In this document: one piece after another, positions 8,850 through 18,683 of the stretch
Position numbering within the stretch: the stretch's first letter is position 1
Layout of the letters: every line of letters starts with the position of its first letter
From: Paracoccaceae bacterium
GTDB lineage: Bacteria > Pseudomonadota > Alphaproteobacteria > Rhodobacterales > Rhodobacteraceae
DNA length: 64,000 bases
NCBI GenBank assembly: GCA_028150825.1
Contig: JAOGIM010000001.1
Coordinates: 202,828-266,827, forward strand
Reading direction: 5' to 3'
The notes under the pieces: generated by a model
The model's input: the letters and a program-made list of their open reading frames with translations, nothing else
The model's database searches: none
Told to the model about the DNA's origin: nothing
Program-made: the position numbers and the translations under genes

Positions 8850-8882
8850 AGCCTCCTCAGTTAAATCTGAGGAGGCTTTTTT
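8850..8882 (+). terminator. Strong intrinsic terminator without an upstream gene
   Basis: AGCCTCCTCAG pairs perfectly over 11 bp with CTGAGGAGGCT across the loop TTAAAT, followed by a T run (8876-8882). The nearest annotated gene upstream on this strand ends more than 1 kb away, so it may end a small RNA. Confidence 0.85.
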
Positions 8883-9100
8883 GCGTTCTATTAAGATACC
8901 TTTATGGCTATGTAGATACATAGTCCAAGAATTATTAATTTGCCATAATCCAGATCAAATTGAGTTCCCTCACCGTATGAGGCTGCCCACTTTTCCTTTA
9001 AACTTTTCATCTCTTTTGTCCTATATTAGTGATGTTATTCATTTAGAAATTAAAATAATAGACGTATGAAGGTTTCCCTTAGAGGGAGTTGTATTAGGCT

Positions 9101-9127
9101 GATCTGCCTCTTGCAAGCTACCTTACT
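9101..9127 (+). repeat. Imperfect direct repeat, copy 2
   Basis: GATCTGCCTCTTGCAAGCTA followed by CCTTAC, matching the copy at 8780. It overlaps the end of the DUF1737 gene by a few bases. Confidence 0.45.
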
Positions 9128-9305
9128 GGTCCTTAATAATTGCCATAGACTGATGGAGATATTCAAAGCCATGCTTATGATCTTTTGTAATTTCCACCCC
9201 ACCCATAGGACGCCAACCCTTTTCAATTAGATCACTCACCATCTCCTCAAAGACATTTTTCTGATGATGACTCACAACTCTATAATACTTACCCGATTGG
9301 TCCAT
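9123..9305 (-). CDS. DUF1737 small protein
   Basis: A 60-residue protein with the DUF1737 pattern: YRVVSHHQKNVFEEMVSDLI, EKGWRPMGGVEI and an aromatic YLHQSMAI end. The family is a one-domain alpha/beta protein of unknown function. A GGAG ribosome site lies 7 bases before ATG. It stands alone at the edge of the gene-poor stretch. Confidence 0.75.
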   Translation of the reverse strand: MDQSGKYYRVVSHHQKNVFEEMVSDLIEKGWRPMGGVEITKDHKHGFEYLHQSMAIIKDQ

Positions 9306-9591
9306 TTCTCACTCCAAACTTTTAATTGCTTAAAAGATAATTCAACTTGGAAAACGCAAAAACCACCCCAAATCGACCAAAGCCTAAATCTTTTCTTGTA
9401 AACTTTTCTAGTAATAAAGAATACTGACCCAAGAACAGTTCGCTAAAAACTGCATCCACCACAATTTAATTTGGATGTTACACAAATGGACACTGCGCTT
9501 ACTATTTTTAAATTCAACATCTTTTTCAATGACTTTATACCTTTATTAAATTCAAACGCATAGAGCACCCAGCGTCTTTTGAAGCGTAAAC

Positions 9592-10581
9592 TTAGCTCGC
9601 CAAGCGCGTCACAAGCTCCCAGACCTGATCTGGAATATCGACAATCTCAGCAGGCTGTTTACCCTGGCCTGGCATCCGTGACCCTTCATCCAATGCCACG
9701 CCTGCTGCAACTTGGGCTAAGCGGTCATAAAATGCCTGACCAGAAGCTGGGTCAAGCAAGATATAGTATTGACCCAAATCATGCGGGGCGCCCTCCGGTG
9801 CTTTGAGCGGCTTTACCTCGCGTGACACGACCCCACCTGCCATACCTGCTGCAAGTAACTCTGCCATAAGGCCAAAGCCCCAGCCTTTGTATCCCCCCAT
9901 GGATACCAACGAGCCAGCCAGAGCAGCCTCAGGGTCAGTGGTAGGGTTGCCATCTTTGTCAACAGCCCAGCCTTGTGGAATACTTTCACCCACAGTCTTA
10001 GCCATGGTAATTTTGCCCAACGCCACTGTTGTGGTAGACTGATCAAATTGCATCGCAATACCGCCCTCTCCGTCCGGTACAGAAAACGCAATCGGATTTG
10101 TCCCAATCACACGAGTCTTGCCACCGGGAGGTGCAACAATAGGCGAGGCGTTTGTTAAACCCAAACCAATCATTCCAGCCCGCGCAATCTGTTCGGTGAA
10201 ATACCCAAGCGACGTGCAGGTATGGGCGTGCCCAATTGCCAGCGTTGCGACCCCTAATTCCCGAGCAAGGTCCACAGCGATAGGTAAACCACGGGCAAAT
10301 GCAGGTTGGGCAAACCCCATTCCAGCATCCACATGAACGGAGCCTCCTTTAGGGTTTGAAACTACCGGGTCCACCGTACCGTTGACGCGCCCCGATTGAA
10401 GTTGCTGACAGTAACTTTCCAAATAGTAAAGGCCACAAATACGGTTACCAACGCTTTCAGCCTTGGCCACAGCATCCGCGACATGCGATGCTATCCAATC
10501 GCGCGCTCCATGTTTAATCAAAGCGATTTTTGATGTTTTACCTATTTCACTTATCGTAATTTGCACCATCTGATTACTCAC
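9592..10581 (-). CDS. Ldh-family NAD(P)-dependent oxidoreductase (malate/L-sulfolactate/ureidoglycolate dehydrogenase type)
   Basis: A 329-residue protein of the YiaK/ComC/AllD family, which reduces or oxidises 2-hydroxy acids with NAD(P) and has its own non-Rossmann fold. Visible motifs: VHVDAGMGFAQPAF, ALGIGHAHTCTSLGYF-like segment (AIGHAHTCTSLGYFTEQIA) with the conserved histidines, NASPIVAPPGGKTRVIGTNP and MGGYKGWGFGLMAELLAAGM. Length fits the family. Substrate cannot be assigned: malate, sulfolactate, ureidoglycolate and related hydroxy acids are all possible. It follows a phosphatase gene by 7 bp on the same strand, so the two are probably co-transcribed. Confidence 0.85.
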   Translation of the reverse strand: MSNQMVQITISEIGKTSKIALIKHGARDWIASHVADAVAKAESVGNRICGLYYLESYCQQLQSGRVNGTVDPVVSNPKGGSVHVDAGMGFAQPAFARGLPIAVDLARELGVATLAIGHAHTCTSLGYFTEQIARAGMIGLGLTNASPIVAPPGGKTRVIGTNPIAFSVPDGEGGIAMQFDQSTTTVALGKITMAKTVGESIPQGWAVDKDGNPTTDPEAALAGSLVSMGGYKGWGFGLMAELLAAGMAGGVVSREVKPLKAPEGAPHDLGQYYILLDPASGQAFYDRLAQVAAGVALDEGSRMPGQGKQPAEIVDIPDQVWELVTRLAS

Positions 10582-10588
10582 TCTTATT

Positions 10589-11335
10589 CTAATCTTTGCT
10601 AATTTCAGGCTGGTCTCTCTTTGCCAGCAAGTCGAGGGTTTTTTGCAGCGGGAGTCGCTGGTTAAAGCAAGATTGAATTATCGCGGGATCATATTCTGTA
10701 TTCATCCATTTTTTGAATCCTATCACACTTATATTGCAACGCTCTTGGAAGACCCAAAGCATGTAATCAAGGACGCCCGTTGCTGTAAAATCAAGGTGAA
10801 AAAAGCGAATGTTCAGCTGTTTTTGAGCCTCTTGCACGGTCTTGCCTTCGAACTCCATCAAATAAATTGCAGAGACGAGACCAGCCCGGTCCGCACCAGA
10901 TTTACAATGGAACAACACCGGTTTGGGCACGCGCGCCAGTATATCGATTACTTCGTTTATATCCGCCACCTGAGGCGCATTTCTAGCAGTTAATTTACGA
11001 TTTGTAAGGCTTATCCCAAGCTGAAGACAAATGCGTTCTTCATATTTGTAATGAGCGTAAACATCTGCACCACGCAAATTCACAACCGACTTAAGACCGC
11101 GCGCATGATATCTTTTAAACCGCGCTTCTGTCGGTTGGTTTGAACGAAACACACCCGGCGCAATTTCGGCATAATTTGTCCAAAAGACTCTTAAGAAAGC
11201 ATGATCAAACAGGTGATAATGCACCCTTGCCCAAAAGCGACCAGATGTAGTTTCAATGTCTTTGCCAAAAGCGCGCCGAAGCTTACTATCCCAGGCATCC
11301 AATTTATCATAAGTTTTTTTCAAAATTTGCAACAT
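10589..11335 (-). CDS. Tyrosine/dual-specificity-type protein phosphatase
   Basis: A 248-residue protein with the cysteine phosphatase loop HCKSGADRAGL (Cys144, Arg150: C-x5-R) and an upstream YRSNQP-like segment (VFRSNQPTEARFKRY) and general-acid region (LRGADVYAHYKYEE). This is the atypical bacterial PTP/DSP group, some of which act on phosphoinositides or nucleotides instead of proteins. No signal peptide. It lies 7 bp upstream of the Ldh-family gene and diverges from an aminotransferase gene 105 bp away. Physiological substrate unknown. Confidence 0.82.
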   Translation of the reverse strand: MLQILKKTYDKLDAWDSKLRRAFGKDIETTSGRFWARVHYHLFDHAFLRVFWTNYAEIAPGVFRSNQPTEARFKRYHARGLKSVVNLRGADVYAHYKYEERICLQLGISLTNRKLTARNAPQVADINEVIDILARVPKPVLFHCKSGADRAGLVSAIYLMEFEGKTVQEAQKQLNIRFFHLDFTATGVLDYMLWVFQERCNISVIGFKKWMNTEYDPAIIQSCFNQRLPLQKTLDLLAKRDQPEISKD

Positions 11336-11439
11336 TGAGCTATCGTTTAATCATTCCAAATAGTCATGGCAATAGTGTGCAAACAATTGACCTTCCAGAG
11401 AAATGGAATAGATTCACTTCAACAAAAAGGGTTTAAAGA

Positions 11440-12642
11440 ATGTCATTATCAAACGGTCGATCTTATCTCGCCATCCCTGGTCCCTCAGTAATCCCAGATC
11501 AGGTCTTGCAGGCAATGCACCGACCCTCTCCAAATATATATGAAGGCGAATTGATAAAGATCACAGATTCGCTCATCCCAGATTTGAAATATGTAGCACA
11601 AACAAATGGTAACGTTGCTATTTACATCGCAAACGGACACGGCGCATGGGAAGCAGCCCTTGCCAATATGGCCGAAGCTGGAGACACGATCCTGGTCGCT
11701 GCAACCGGGCGCTTTGGCCATGGTTGGGCGGAAATGGCCGAAAATATGGGGATAAAAACACAGATTATTGAGTTTGGCGCCCACTCTCCCATCGATGCAA
11801 ACGTTATGGAAAAAGTTCTTAGAGCGGATGTTGATAAAAAGATAAAAGCTGTTTTGGTTACGCACGTCGACACATCTTCTTCCGTCAGAAATGATATGCA
11901 TACCGTCAGGTTAGCTATCGATGCTTGTAATCATCCAGCACTTTTAGCAGCGGACTGCATTGCCTCTCTGGCCTGCGACACATTTGAAATGGATAACTGG
12001 GGAGTTGACATCATGGTTGCCGGTTCTCAAAAAGGCCTGATGGTTCCACCCGGCCTATCCTTCGTCTATTTTAATGAGCGTGCAAAAATAGCACAAACCT
12101 CTTTGTCTAGAATCAGTTCATACTGGAACTGGGCGCCACGGATTGCGCCAGAATTTTATTACGAATACTTCTGTGGAACGGCACCAACGCACCATATATA
12201 CGGTCTGCGGGTGGCCTTAGACATGATACGCAAAGAAGGTTTGGATAGGGTTTTTGTGCGTCATGAAGCACTTGCCCGCGCTATATGGGGAGCCGTTGAA
12301 TGTTGGGGCTCTGGAAATGGGAAAATGCGCTTGAATATTCAAGATGAAAACCACAGAAGCCGGGCGGTGACTGCCCTATCTATCGGTGCGCCACATGGAT
12401 TGAATTTACGTCGCTGGTTGGAGCAAAAAGCCGGCCTTACCTTGGGTATTGGACTTGGCATGGCATCACCTGAAGATCCAAAAGGAGACGGGTTTTTCCG
12501 CTTTGGCCATATGGGGCATGTGAACGCTCAAATGATCATGGCATTGATTGGCACAGTCGAGGCGGGATTATGCGCTTTGGACATTCCTCACGGGCCTGGA
12601 GCCTGTGAAGCGGCAGCCAGGCAAATAGCATTAGCTAGCTGA
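11440..12642 (+). CDS. Class V PLP aminotransferase (serine/alanine-glyoxylate aminotransferase family)
   Basis: A 400-residue protein: IPGPSVIPDQVLQAM opening, HGAWEAALAN, the PLP-phosphate region and the Schiff-base Lys198 in AGSQKGLMVPPGLSF, then THHIYGLRVALDMI. This is the pattern of serine-glyoxylate and alanine-glyoxylate aminotransferases, which link glyoxylate to glycine or serine. Starts at ATG 11440 after a short AAAG-type ribosome site. It overlaps the convergent HisC-like gene by 12 bp at the 3' ends. Confidence 0.87.
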   Translation: MSLSNGRSYLAIPGPSVIPDQVLQAMHRPSPNIYEGELIKITDSLIPDLKYVAQTNGNVAIYIANGHGAWEAALANMAEAGDTILVAATGRFGHGWAEMAENMGIKTQIIEFGAHSPIDANVMEKVLRADVDKKIKAVLVTHVDTSSSVRNDMHTVRLAIDACNHPALLAADCIASLACDTFEMDNWGVDIMVAGSQKGLMVPPGLSFVYFNERAKIAQTSLSRISSYWNWAPRIAPEFYYEYFCGTAPTHHIYGLRVALDMIRKEGLDRVFVRHEALARAIWGAVECWGSGNGKMRLNIQDENHRSRAVTALSIGAPHGLNLRRWLEQKAGLTLGIGLGMASPEDPKGDGFFRFGHMGHVNAQMIMALIGTVEAGLCALDIPHGPGACEAAARQIALAS

Positions 12643-13743
12643 ACGGGCCTCTGATAGGGCTCTCGGCAATAGATCCGCAAGGAGACGGAGGTCTTTTTCA
12701 AGGCCGACACTCACACGTATACAGCGGTCTTGTGGCGTCACAAAAGGCATACGCACAAATATTCCATGCTCCACCAAATATAACAATACCAATTTCGCAA
12801 ACGCGCTATCTTGCCCGCAATCAATCGCAACAAAATTGGTGGCTGAGGGAATAATACTCAGGCCGTTATCCTGCGCTATTTGACTAATTTGATCCCGTGC
12901 ATTCTCAACCTGATGACGGATATGCTCAATCCAATTCTGATCGTGAAGAGCTGCAAGCGCGCCAACCTGCGCTGCTAAGTTCATACCAAAATGATTTCTT
13001 ATTTTCTCAAATTGCAAAATAACATCTTGAGAGCCAATGGCATAGCCAACCCGCGCTCCTGCCATGCCGTAGCCTTTGGAAAAGGTGCGGAACCGAAGAA
13101 CGTTTGATTGCTCCACGTCAATACGCGGCGATATACCAACGGGGGCGAATTCGATATACGCTTCGTCTAAGGCCAACAGACAATTGCCGGGAAGACGGTC
13201 AATAAAATTCTGCACAGCCTCGGAAGAATGTACAGTGCCCATCGGGTTGTCAGGGTTTGCAAAGTAAACTAGTTTAGCATCTGTGTTAATAACAGCTTGT
13301 AAAAGCCCATCCAAATCTTCGTGATCGTTTTTATAGGGCACTTTATGTAAGATACCACCATAGCCAATCACGTGATAATTAAACGTCGGATAAGCCCCGT
13401 CAGAGGTGATGATATTATCACCCTCTTGGACCACTATTCTTGCCGTATATCCCAGTAACCCATCGATACCTTCCCCGACGACAATATTGCAAATGTCAAC
13501 GTCGAGATGATCTGCAAGGGCTGTGCGTAACTCAAAGCTTGTCGGATCGGCGTATTTCCAAATCTCGCCCGACACAGCCTGCATAGCCGCTATGGCTTTT
13601 GGAGATGGTCCAAAAACGCATTCATTTGCGCCGAGACGCGCGTCAAACACAGCACCCCTCGTGCGTTCTTGAGTTTCGGGCCCTACAAACGGAACAGTGG
13701 CCGGCAACTTACTTAGCAGGTCTGTAAATCTTGGATTTCTCAT
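12631..13743 (-). CDS. Class I/II PLP aminotransferase, histidinol-phosphate aminotransferase-like
   Basis: A 370-residue fold-type I enzyme: LGANECVFGPSPKAI opening typical of HisC-like enzymes, YANPDNPMGT-like segment (FANPDNPMGTVHS), LDEAYIEF, and Schiff-base Lys223 in FRTFSKGYGMAGARVGYAIG. Could be the histidine pathway enzyme (HisC) or one of the related aromatic or catabolic aminotransferases; no other histidine gene is nearby, so I do not name it. Convergent with, and overlapping by 12 bp, the class V aminotransferase gene. Confidence 0.82.
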   Translation of the reverse strand: MRNPRFTDLLSKLPATVPFVGPETQERTRGAVFDARLGANECVFGPSPKAIAAMQAVSGEIWKYADPTSFELRTALADHLDVDICNIVVGEGIDGLLGYTARIVVQEGDNIITSDGAYPTFNYHVIGYGGILHKVPYKNDHEDLDGLLQAVINTDAKLVYFANPDNPMGTVHSSEAVQNFIDRLPGNCLLALDEAYIEFAPVGISPRIDVEQSNVLRFRTFSKGYGMAGARVGYAIGSQDVILQFEKIRNHFGMNLAAQVGALAALHDQNWIEHIRHQVENARDQISQIAQDNGLSIIPSATNFVAIDCGQDSAFAKLVLLYLVEHGIFVRMPFVTPQDRCIRVSVGLEKDLRLLADLLPRALSEARSAS

Positions 13744-13980
13744 AAAGGGAATCTAAAGGTAATTTCCAAAATTTAGCAAGCAGGTTTCCGAAACATAATT
13801 GATAAAATGAGAAGTTTTAGTCCAAGCAAAATAGATTTAGGTTTAGCTTAGGTTTACATTTATTCATAAGGCTGTTGGAAGTGATTGAGAATGCTGATGG
13901 ATAATGGCTTTTAAGATACTTTTCATCTTGACCTCAGCACGGATCAGTCACAGGATTCAAAGATCTGAAAAGGAGACATC

Positions 13981-15267
13981 TTGTTACGACGCAGCCCACC
14001 CTTTGCAGCATTTGAATGGATGATAGCTTGGCGCTATCTACGCGCACGTCGATCAGATGGCGGGGTCTCTGTAATGACTTGGATCAGTCTTATTGGAATA
14101 ACACTCGCAGTTTTTGCACTTATTGCCACACTTGCCGTCAGAACGGGCTTTCGGGCTGAGTTCGTAGATACAATATTGGGCGCAAACGCCCATGTCACAG
14201 TGTACCAAATTCCTATAACAGATGATTTTGGAAAGCTGGACAGTAAAATCTATAATTACAAGGAAATGGCAGAGTCCATTAGCAAAGTTGCCGGCGTTAC
14301 ACGAGCCGCACCGTTGATAAAGAGCCAAGTCATGGCAAGCTACAGCGGTAAACGCACTGGCATACAGGTGTTTGGAATCTCGCAAGACAATCTGCTGACA
14401 CTGCCACGCATTGCCATGCCAGAGAAATCAATTGGCAATATATCTGATTTCAAAAAGGGCATAGCAATTGGATCAGGTGTTGCCAGATCCTTGAATGCGA
14501 CGATTGGGGATAAGGTCAAATTGGTTTCGCCAGACGGATTAAAGACCGCATTTGGAACAAGCCCACGGGTGAAATCATATGAAATTGTATATATTTTCAC
14601 TGCAGGGCGCTATGATATTGACCTAACACGGGTATACATGCCGTTCAGCGAAGCCCAGAATTATTTCAATAGCCCAAAAGCCGCCGATGAAATTGAAGTG
14701 ATGGTCGAACAGCCAGAGCATATCAACCAGCTCAGTGAGGCTATTTTTTACGCGGCCGGAACGCGAGCCCAGCTTTGGAGCTGGCGAGACGCCTCTGGAA
14801 ACTTCCTGCGTGCACTAGAAATCGAAGACAATGTGATGCTCATCATCATGGGTATTCTAGTTATGATTGCAACTATGAATATCGTGTCGGGGTTGGTCAT
14901 GTTGGTCAAAAACAAAGGCCGCGATATTGGCATACTTAGGACTATGGGTCTTAGCGAGGGATCAGTCATGCGCATATTCTTTATCTGTGGCGCCTTCACA
15001 GGGCTTATCGGAACTGCTGCGGGCACTTTTTTTGGGTGCTTGTTTGCGATTTATGTCGATCCCATTTTTGCCTTGGTCAATGTTCTTTCAGGGGGAGATG
15101 TTTGGGATCCTTCGATCAGGGGTATTTATTCTATTCCAGCCAAGCTCCGTTTTGATGACGTGTTCTTTGCGATTTCCCTATCTCTGGGTCTAAGTTTTGG
15201 GGTCACGTTTTTTCCAGCGCGACGCGCTGCCCGGCTTAATCCTGTTGAGGCGCTGCGGTATGAGTGA
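13981..15267 (+). CDS. lolC: Lipoprotein-releasing ABC permease LolC/LolE
   Basis: A 428-residue MacB/FtsX-type permease: first membrane span at about residues 30-50, a periplasmic domain of about 220 residues, then three spans near the C-terminus ([20 protein letters not shown], the region around [15 protein letters not shown], and the last ~25 residues with [19 protein letters not shown]). It extracts lipoproteins from the inner membrane for transfer to LolA. Only one permease gene is present, as is usual in Rhodobacterales, so it probably forms a homodimer. TTG start chosen because AAAAGGAG lies right before it. It overlaps lolD by 8 bp. Confidence 0.92.
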   Translation: MLRRSPPFAAFEWMIAWRYLRARRSDGGVSVMTWISLIGITLAVFALIATLAVRTGFRAEFVDTILGANAHVTVYQIPITDDFGKLDSKIYNYKEMAESISKVAGVTRAAPLIKSQVMASYSGKRTGIQVFGISQDNLLTLPRIAMPEKSIGNISDFKKGIAIGSGVARSLNATIGDKVKLVSPDGLKTAFGTSPRVKSYEIVYIFTAGRYDIDLTRVYMPFSEAQNYFNSPKAADEIEVMVEQPEHINQLSEAIFYAAGTRAQLWSWRDASGNFLRALEIEDNVMLIIMGILVMIATMNIVSGLVMLVKNKGRDIGILRTMGLSEGSVMRIFFICGAFTGLIGTAAGTFFGCLFAIYVDPIFALVNVLSGGDVWDPSIRGIYSIPAKLRFDDVFFAISLSLGLSFGVTFFPARRAARLNPVEALRYE

Positions 15268-15943
15268 CGTCATATTTGAACTGCGTGATCTAAGGAAAAC
15301 CTATAATCAGGGCCTAGTCAATCAGGTCGATGTGCTTGCAAAAGCAAATCTAACATTGAAGGCTGGAGAAGTTGTGGCTTTGGTCGCGCCATCAGGGGCG
15401 GGAAAATCTACATTGTTGCATATCGCAGGCTTACTAGACGCGCCAGATGACGGAGATATCCTGCTACATGGTGAAATTCTCAATCTAAAAAACGATGAAA
15501 GACGCACGACAATCAGACGTCGCGATATTGGTTTTATTTATCAGTTTCACCATTTACTTCCTGAATTCACAGCTGCAGAGAATGTTGCTTTGCCACAAAT
15601 GGTAGATGGTGCAAGCCGGACCGAAGCATATGAGCGGGCTGCCATGCTGTTGTCAAAGGTCGGACTGGCAGAGCGTGCAAATCACCGTCCGGCCGAGCTT
15701 TCGGGAGGCGAGCAACAAAGGGTTGCTTTTTGTAGGGCCTTGGCCAACAGCCCTAGCTTGTTACTCGCAGACGAACCAACTGGAAATCTTGATCAAGCAA
15801 CATCACACCAAGTTTTTGACAATTTGCTGGCTATTGTGCGCGATACAGGCCTTTCGGCGCTAATTGCCACGCATAACCCTAATATAGCAAAGCGTATGGA
15901 TAGGGTAGTTTCTCTTAATCAAGGGGTTATGTCACAAGTTTAA
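15260..15943 (+). CDS. lolD: Lipoprotein-releasing ABC ATPase LolD
   Basis: A 227-residue ATPase with Walker A ([15 protein letters not shown]), Q-loop ([15 protein letters not shown], the LolD/MacB-type Q-loop), signature [16 protein letters not shown], Walker [13 protein letters not shown] and H-loop THN. The first residue of the P-loop is Ala instead of the usual Gly ([12 protein letters not shown]). The start ATG at 15260 overlaps the end of the permease gene; a longer frame to 15197 lies inside lolC and is not credible. Energises release of outer-membrane lipoproteins. Confidence 0.93.
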   Translation: MSDVIFELRDLRKTYNQGLVNQVDVLAKANLTLKAGEVVALVAPSGAGKSTLLHIAGLLDAPDDGDILLHGEILNLKNDERRTTIRRRDIGFIYQFHHLLPEFTAAENVALPQMVDGASRTEAYERAAMLLSKVGLAERANHRPAELSGGEQQRVAFCRALANSPSLLLADEPTGNLDQATSHQVFDNLLAIVRDTGLSALIATHNPNIAKRMDRVVSLNQGVMSQV

Positions 15944-15989
15944 GAAGCAAAATATTGCTGTAAGATATTGATACATAATGCAAAAATAA

Positions 15990-16679
15990 TCATAGTTTGC
16001 GATCTTGATAGCCCTTGGCCAAAGTGTCTGGCGAGGTTCCAAACATGTAGCGCACCACACGCCAAATGTTCTGTGCCCCCTGAATTACCCATCCCTTTTT
16101 TTCGTAGCGTTCAGCGTCAGTCAGTAAAGTGAGCGGAAGCATTGCTAAGCTACCCTTAAGCCGGCGTGCCATCTCAAGGTCCTCCATCAACGCAATGCGA
16201 GAATAGCCATTCACTGAATTCAAAAGCTCATTTGAAATTAAGAGCCCTTGATCCCCATAAGGCGCCCCAAAATAGGATGATCGAACGTTTGCCCAAGTAC
16301 CCGTAACACGGGCCATCAACGCTGGACTGGAAAATCGTAGCCTGAAATACCAAGCGATGGAGTTATCTGAAAGATATTTGCCGAACCCGTCACTCCATCC
16401 ATGTAAAAGCTCAGAATCTGCATGCAGTATCAAAAACCAATCTCCTCCAGTTTCAATGAGGCCTTCACAAATTTGCCCCCCCCTGCCACACTTGCCTTGA
16501 ACGATATGACACCCGGCTTCAGACGCAATTTTGCATGTCTGATCATAAGATCCACCATCGGAAACGATAACTTCGCGGATCAATCCCGCATCGAGTCCCT
16601 CGAACAAACTGGCCAATAGCTTTGGGAGACAGCTTTGAGAATTAAACGTCGGAATTATAACTGAAACTGGCGCACGCAT
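15990..16679 (-). CDS. Family 2 glycosyltransferase (TIGR04283-like)
   Basis: A 229-residue GT-A enzyme: VSVIIPTFNSQSCLPKLLAS start, EVIVSDGGSYDQTCKIA, the Gly-rich GKCGRGGQICEGL and the metal motif HADSELL (DxD-like). The end is amphipathic rather than membrane-spanning. It resembles the short transferases annotated as TIGR04283, whose acceptor is unknown. It diverges from ygfZ 60 bp away. No biosynthetic partners are next to it. Confidence 0.8.
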   Translation of the reverse strand: MRAPVSVIIPTFNSQSCLPKLLASLFEGLDAGLIREVIVSDGGSYDQTCKIASEAGCHIVQGKCGRGGQICEGLIETGGDWFLILHADSELLHGWSDGFGKYLSDNSIAWYFRLRFSSPALMARVTGTWANVRSSYFGAPYGDQGLLISNELLNSVNGYSRIALMEDLEMARRLKGSLAMLPLTLLTDAERYEKKGWVIQGAQNIWRVVRYMFGTSPDTLAKGYQDRKL

Positions 16680-16738
16680 TTTCTTTATCCCTGAGAAAAT
16701 TTCAGTATAACTGGAACGAAAGATAAAAGGAACTTCAA

Positions 16739-17509
16739 ATGGAAGTTGATGAGGCCGTTCGCGCCATCTTTAAGATCGGTGGCAAAGATAACAAAGAGTT
16801 TATGCAAAGCTTGATAACCAATGATGTATTTAAAACAGACGGTGGATTGGTCTATTCAGCCCTACTAGGTCCGCAAGGCAAATTTCTTTTTGACTTCTTT
16901 TTGTTCAGCCGTAGCGATGCACTTTTTCTTGATGTGGCCGCGACGCTTGCAGAGGAGCTTTCTGGTCGACTTAGTCTATATAAACTGCGGAAAGACGTCA
17001 TAATCGAGGAAACCAACCTATGCATGACACGCGGACTAGACGCGCCACCAGAGGGCGCTTTGGCGGACCCGCGCCATCCAGACTTAGGCTGGAGGTTTTA
17101 CGGTCCTCAAATTGATGCACCACAGATAGACTGGACAGAGCTTCGCGTGAAACTTTGTATCCCTGAGGCTACAATCGAGATTTTAAAAGATAGTTATATT
17201 CTTGAAATGGGATTTGAACGCCTCAACGGAGTTGATTTCCGCAAAGGCTGTTACATTGGGCAGGAGATTACTGCGCGCATGAAGCACAAAACCCAGCTTA
17301 GAAAAGGGCTGGCTCTTGCCAAATTATCAAGTCCCCTCCCACCGCACACGCCTATCATGTCAAATGACAAGAATATAGGCTTCATATGCTCGCAGTCCGG
17401 ATGCCATGCGATCGTCTACTTAAAATACGACCGCATTAGTAATGAGATGTTTGCGGGGAATGCCGAAGTAACAGAAGTCAATACTGAGATAATTACCTTC
17501 ACGAGATGA
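16739..17509 (+). CDS. ygfZ: Folate-binding protein YgfZ (Fe-S cluster enzyme maintenance)
   Basis: A 256-residue GcvT-fold protein. The YgfZ signature KGCYIGQE is visible (FRKGCYIGQEITARMKH), with its conserved Cys, and the N-terminal FMQSLITNDV segment matches the family. YgfZ acts with tetrahydrofolate in assembly or repair of [4Fe-4S] enzymes. AAGGA lies about 8 bases before ATG. Convergent with efp, 20 bp apart. Confidence 0.9.
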   Translation: MEVDEAVRAIFKIGGKDNKEFMQSLITNDVFKTDGGLVYSALLGPQGKFLFDFFLFSRSDALFLDVAATLAEELSGRLSLYKLRKDVIIEETNLCMTRGLDAPPEGALADPRHPDLGWRFYGPQIDAPQIDWTELRVKLCIPEATIEILKDSYILEMGFERLNGVDFRKGCYIGQEITARMKHKTQLRKGLALAKLSSPLPPHTPIMSNDKNIGFICSQSGCHAIVYLKYDRISNEMFAGNAEVTEVNTEIITFTR

Positions 17510-17529
17510 CTTTGAGAAAAGTAGGCCTG

Positions 17530-18093
17530 TCATGATCGCTCTGAGTATTCCATTGTATCAGTATTTATTACGATTTGTTCATCTTGAGAGATAAAAGGCG
17601 GGACCATGACTTTTACACCATTTTGCAAAATCGCGGGTTTAAAGCTTTTGGCAGCAGTCTGACCTTTTACAACAGGCTCGGTCTCTACAACTTGACAGGT
17701 AACTTTCTGGGGCAATGTCGCATTCAAAGCCTCTTCCTCATAAAACTCGACGACAAGTGTCATGCCATCTTGTAAGAATGGCCTGCGTTCACCCAAAAGA
17801 TCGGCTGAAACCTGCACTTGTTCAAAAGTTTCAGTATCCATAAAAATTAACATACCATTGTCTTCATATAAAAACTGCTGGTCTTTCTGCTCAAGACGCA
17901 CACGTTCTACTTTGTCAGCACTTCGAAAGCGCTGATTAAGTTTTGAACTTGTTCTAAGGTTTTTCATTTCGACTTGTGCGAATGCTCCACCTTTGCCGGG
18001 TTTGACATGGTCTACTTTGACGGCAGCCCAAAGGCCACTTTCATGCGCGAGCACATTTCCAGGACGAATTTCATTACCATTTATTTTTGGCAT
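17530..18093 (-). CDS. efp: Translation elongation factor P
   Basis: A 187-residue protein with the three beta-barrel domains of EF-P: KOW-like N-terminus ([13 protein letters not shown]), the loop [13 protein letters not shown] with the Lys that is modified by EpmA-type lysylation in other bacteria, [14 protein letters not shown], and the C-terminal OB domain ending [15 protein letters not shown]. Relieves ribosome stalling at polyproline. The frame could extend 15 codons upstream, but [12 protein letters not shown] is the family start and makes the normal length of about 187. Confidence 0.95.
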   Translation of the reverse strand: MPKINGNEIRPGNVLAHESGLWAAVKVDHVKPGKGGAFAQVEMKNLRTSSKLNQRFRSADKVERVRLEQKDQQFLYEDNGMLIFMDTETFEQVQVSADLLGERRPFLQDGMTLVVEFYEEEALNATLPQKVTCQVVETEPVVKGQTAAKSFKPAILQNGVKVMVPPFISQDEQIVINTDTMEYSERS

Positions 18094-18307
18094 TTTAAAA
18101 CCTGCGATGCAAAACTTAGTTTGTAATTGGTCGTTCACATATCGCTACTAGGAAGATTTGGCAACCTTAGCAACAATAAGGGAGCCTTGAAAATCAGTAT
18201 TGCAAAAAATGCATATCAGATATGCAAAAATTCGCTATCCGAATCAACTTTTTTAGGCCATAAGGTCGATCACGCCTAGAAAATTAAGAACAAAAAAGGA
18301 CGACGAG

Positions 18308-18628
18308 ATGAAGGATTTCGTTGATGCAACAGCTTTTAATTCTGAGCAGGGCAATCGATCGCGCAAACTTTTCGCAGCCGTTGTACTCGCCGCTTTGGAT
18401 GACGCTATAGCTGATGATAAAAAATACGGTAACGGGCCAGAGCAAATTGCTAGATGGGCGCGTTCGAGAGATGGACGAGAAGTCCTATCCTGCGCAGGGA
18501 TTGATCCAAACGAGCGCGTTGTAGAAGGTCTAATGACATTTGTGTCAAAAGGCGTTCGTACTTCGGTTGCGCTTTCGCGCGAAGAATGTGAACGTCGCTC
18601 TGCGCAACAACAAGCTGAGGCAGCCTGA
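18308..18628 (+). CDS. DUF6280-family small protein
   Basis: A 106-residue protein (FNSEQGNRSRKLFAAVVLAA, DDKKYGNGPEQIARWARSRD, GREVLSCAGIDPNERVVEG) that I recognise as a highly conserved small protein of Rhodobacterales, family DUF6280, of unknown function. It is helical and soluble, with no signal peptide. AAAAGGACGACGAG provides the ribosome site. Its conservation is one reason to place the window in Rhodobacterales. Confidence 0.75.
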   Translation: MKDFVDATAFNSEQGNRSRKLFAAVVLAALDDAIADDKKYGNGPEQIARWARSRDGREVLSCAGIDPNERVVEGLMTFVSKGVRTSVALSREECERRSAQQQAEAA

Positions 18629-18683
18629 GCTATTGCTAACAGGTCGTATAATTTTGTTAAAAAGCGCAGGCAACAGTTGGTGC

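Larger units (their letters stand above)
7790..9120. other. Gene-poor stretch
   Basis: No credible gene in about 1.3 kb. The region is AT-rich with many stops; the short frames at 8029-8259 (+), 8175-8357 (-) and 8740-9069 (+) show no family resemblance, start context or consistent codon use. It holds a strong intrinsic terminator (8850-8882) with no gene in front of it and two copies of a 26-bp motif (8780 and 9101). It may be a decayed locus or contain a small RNA ending at the terminator. Confidence 0.5.
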
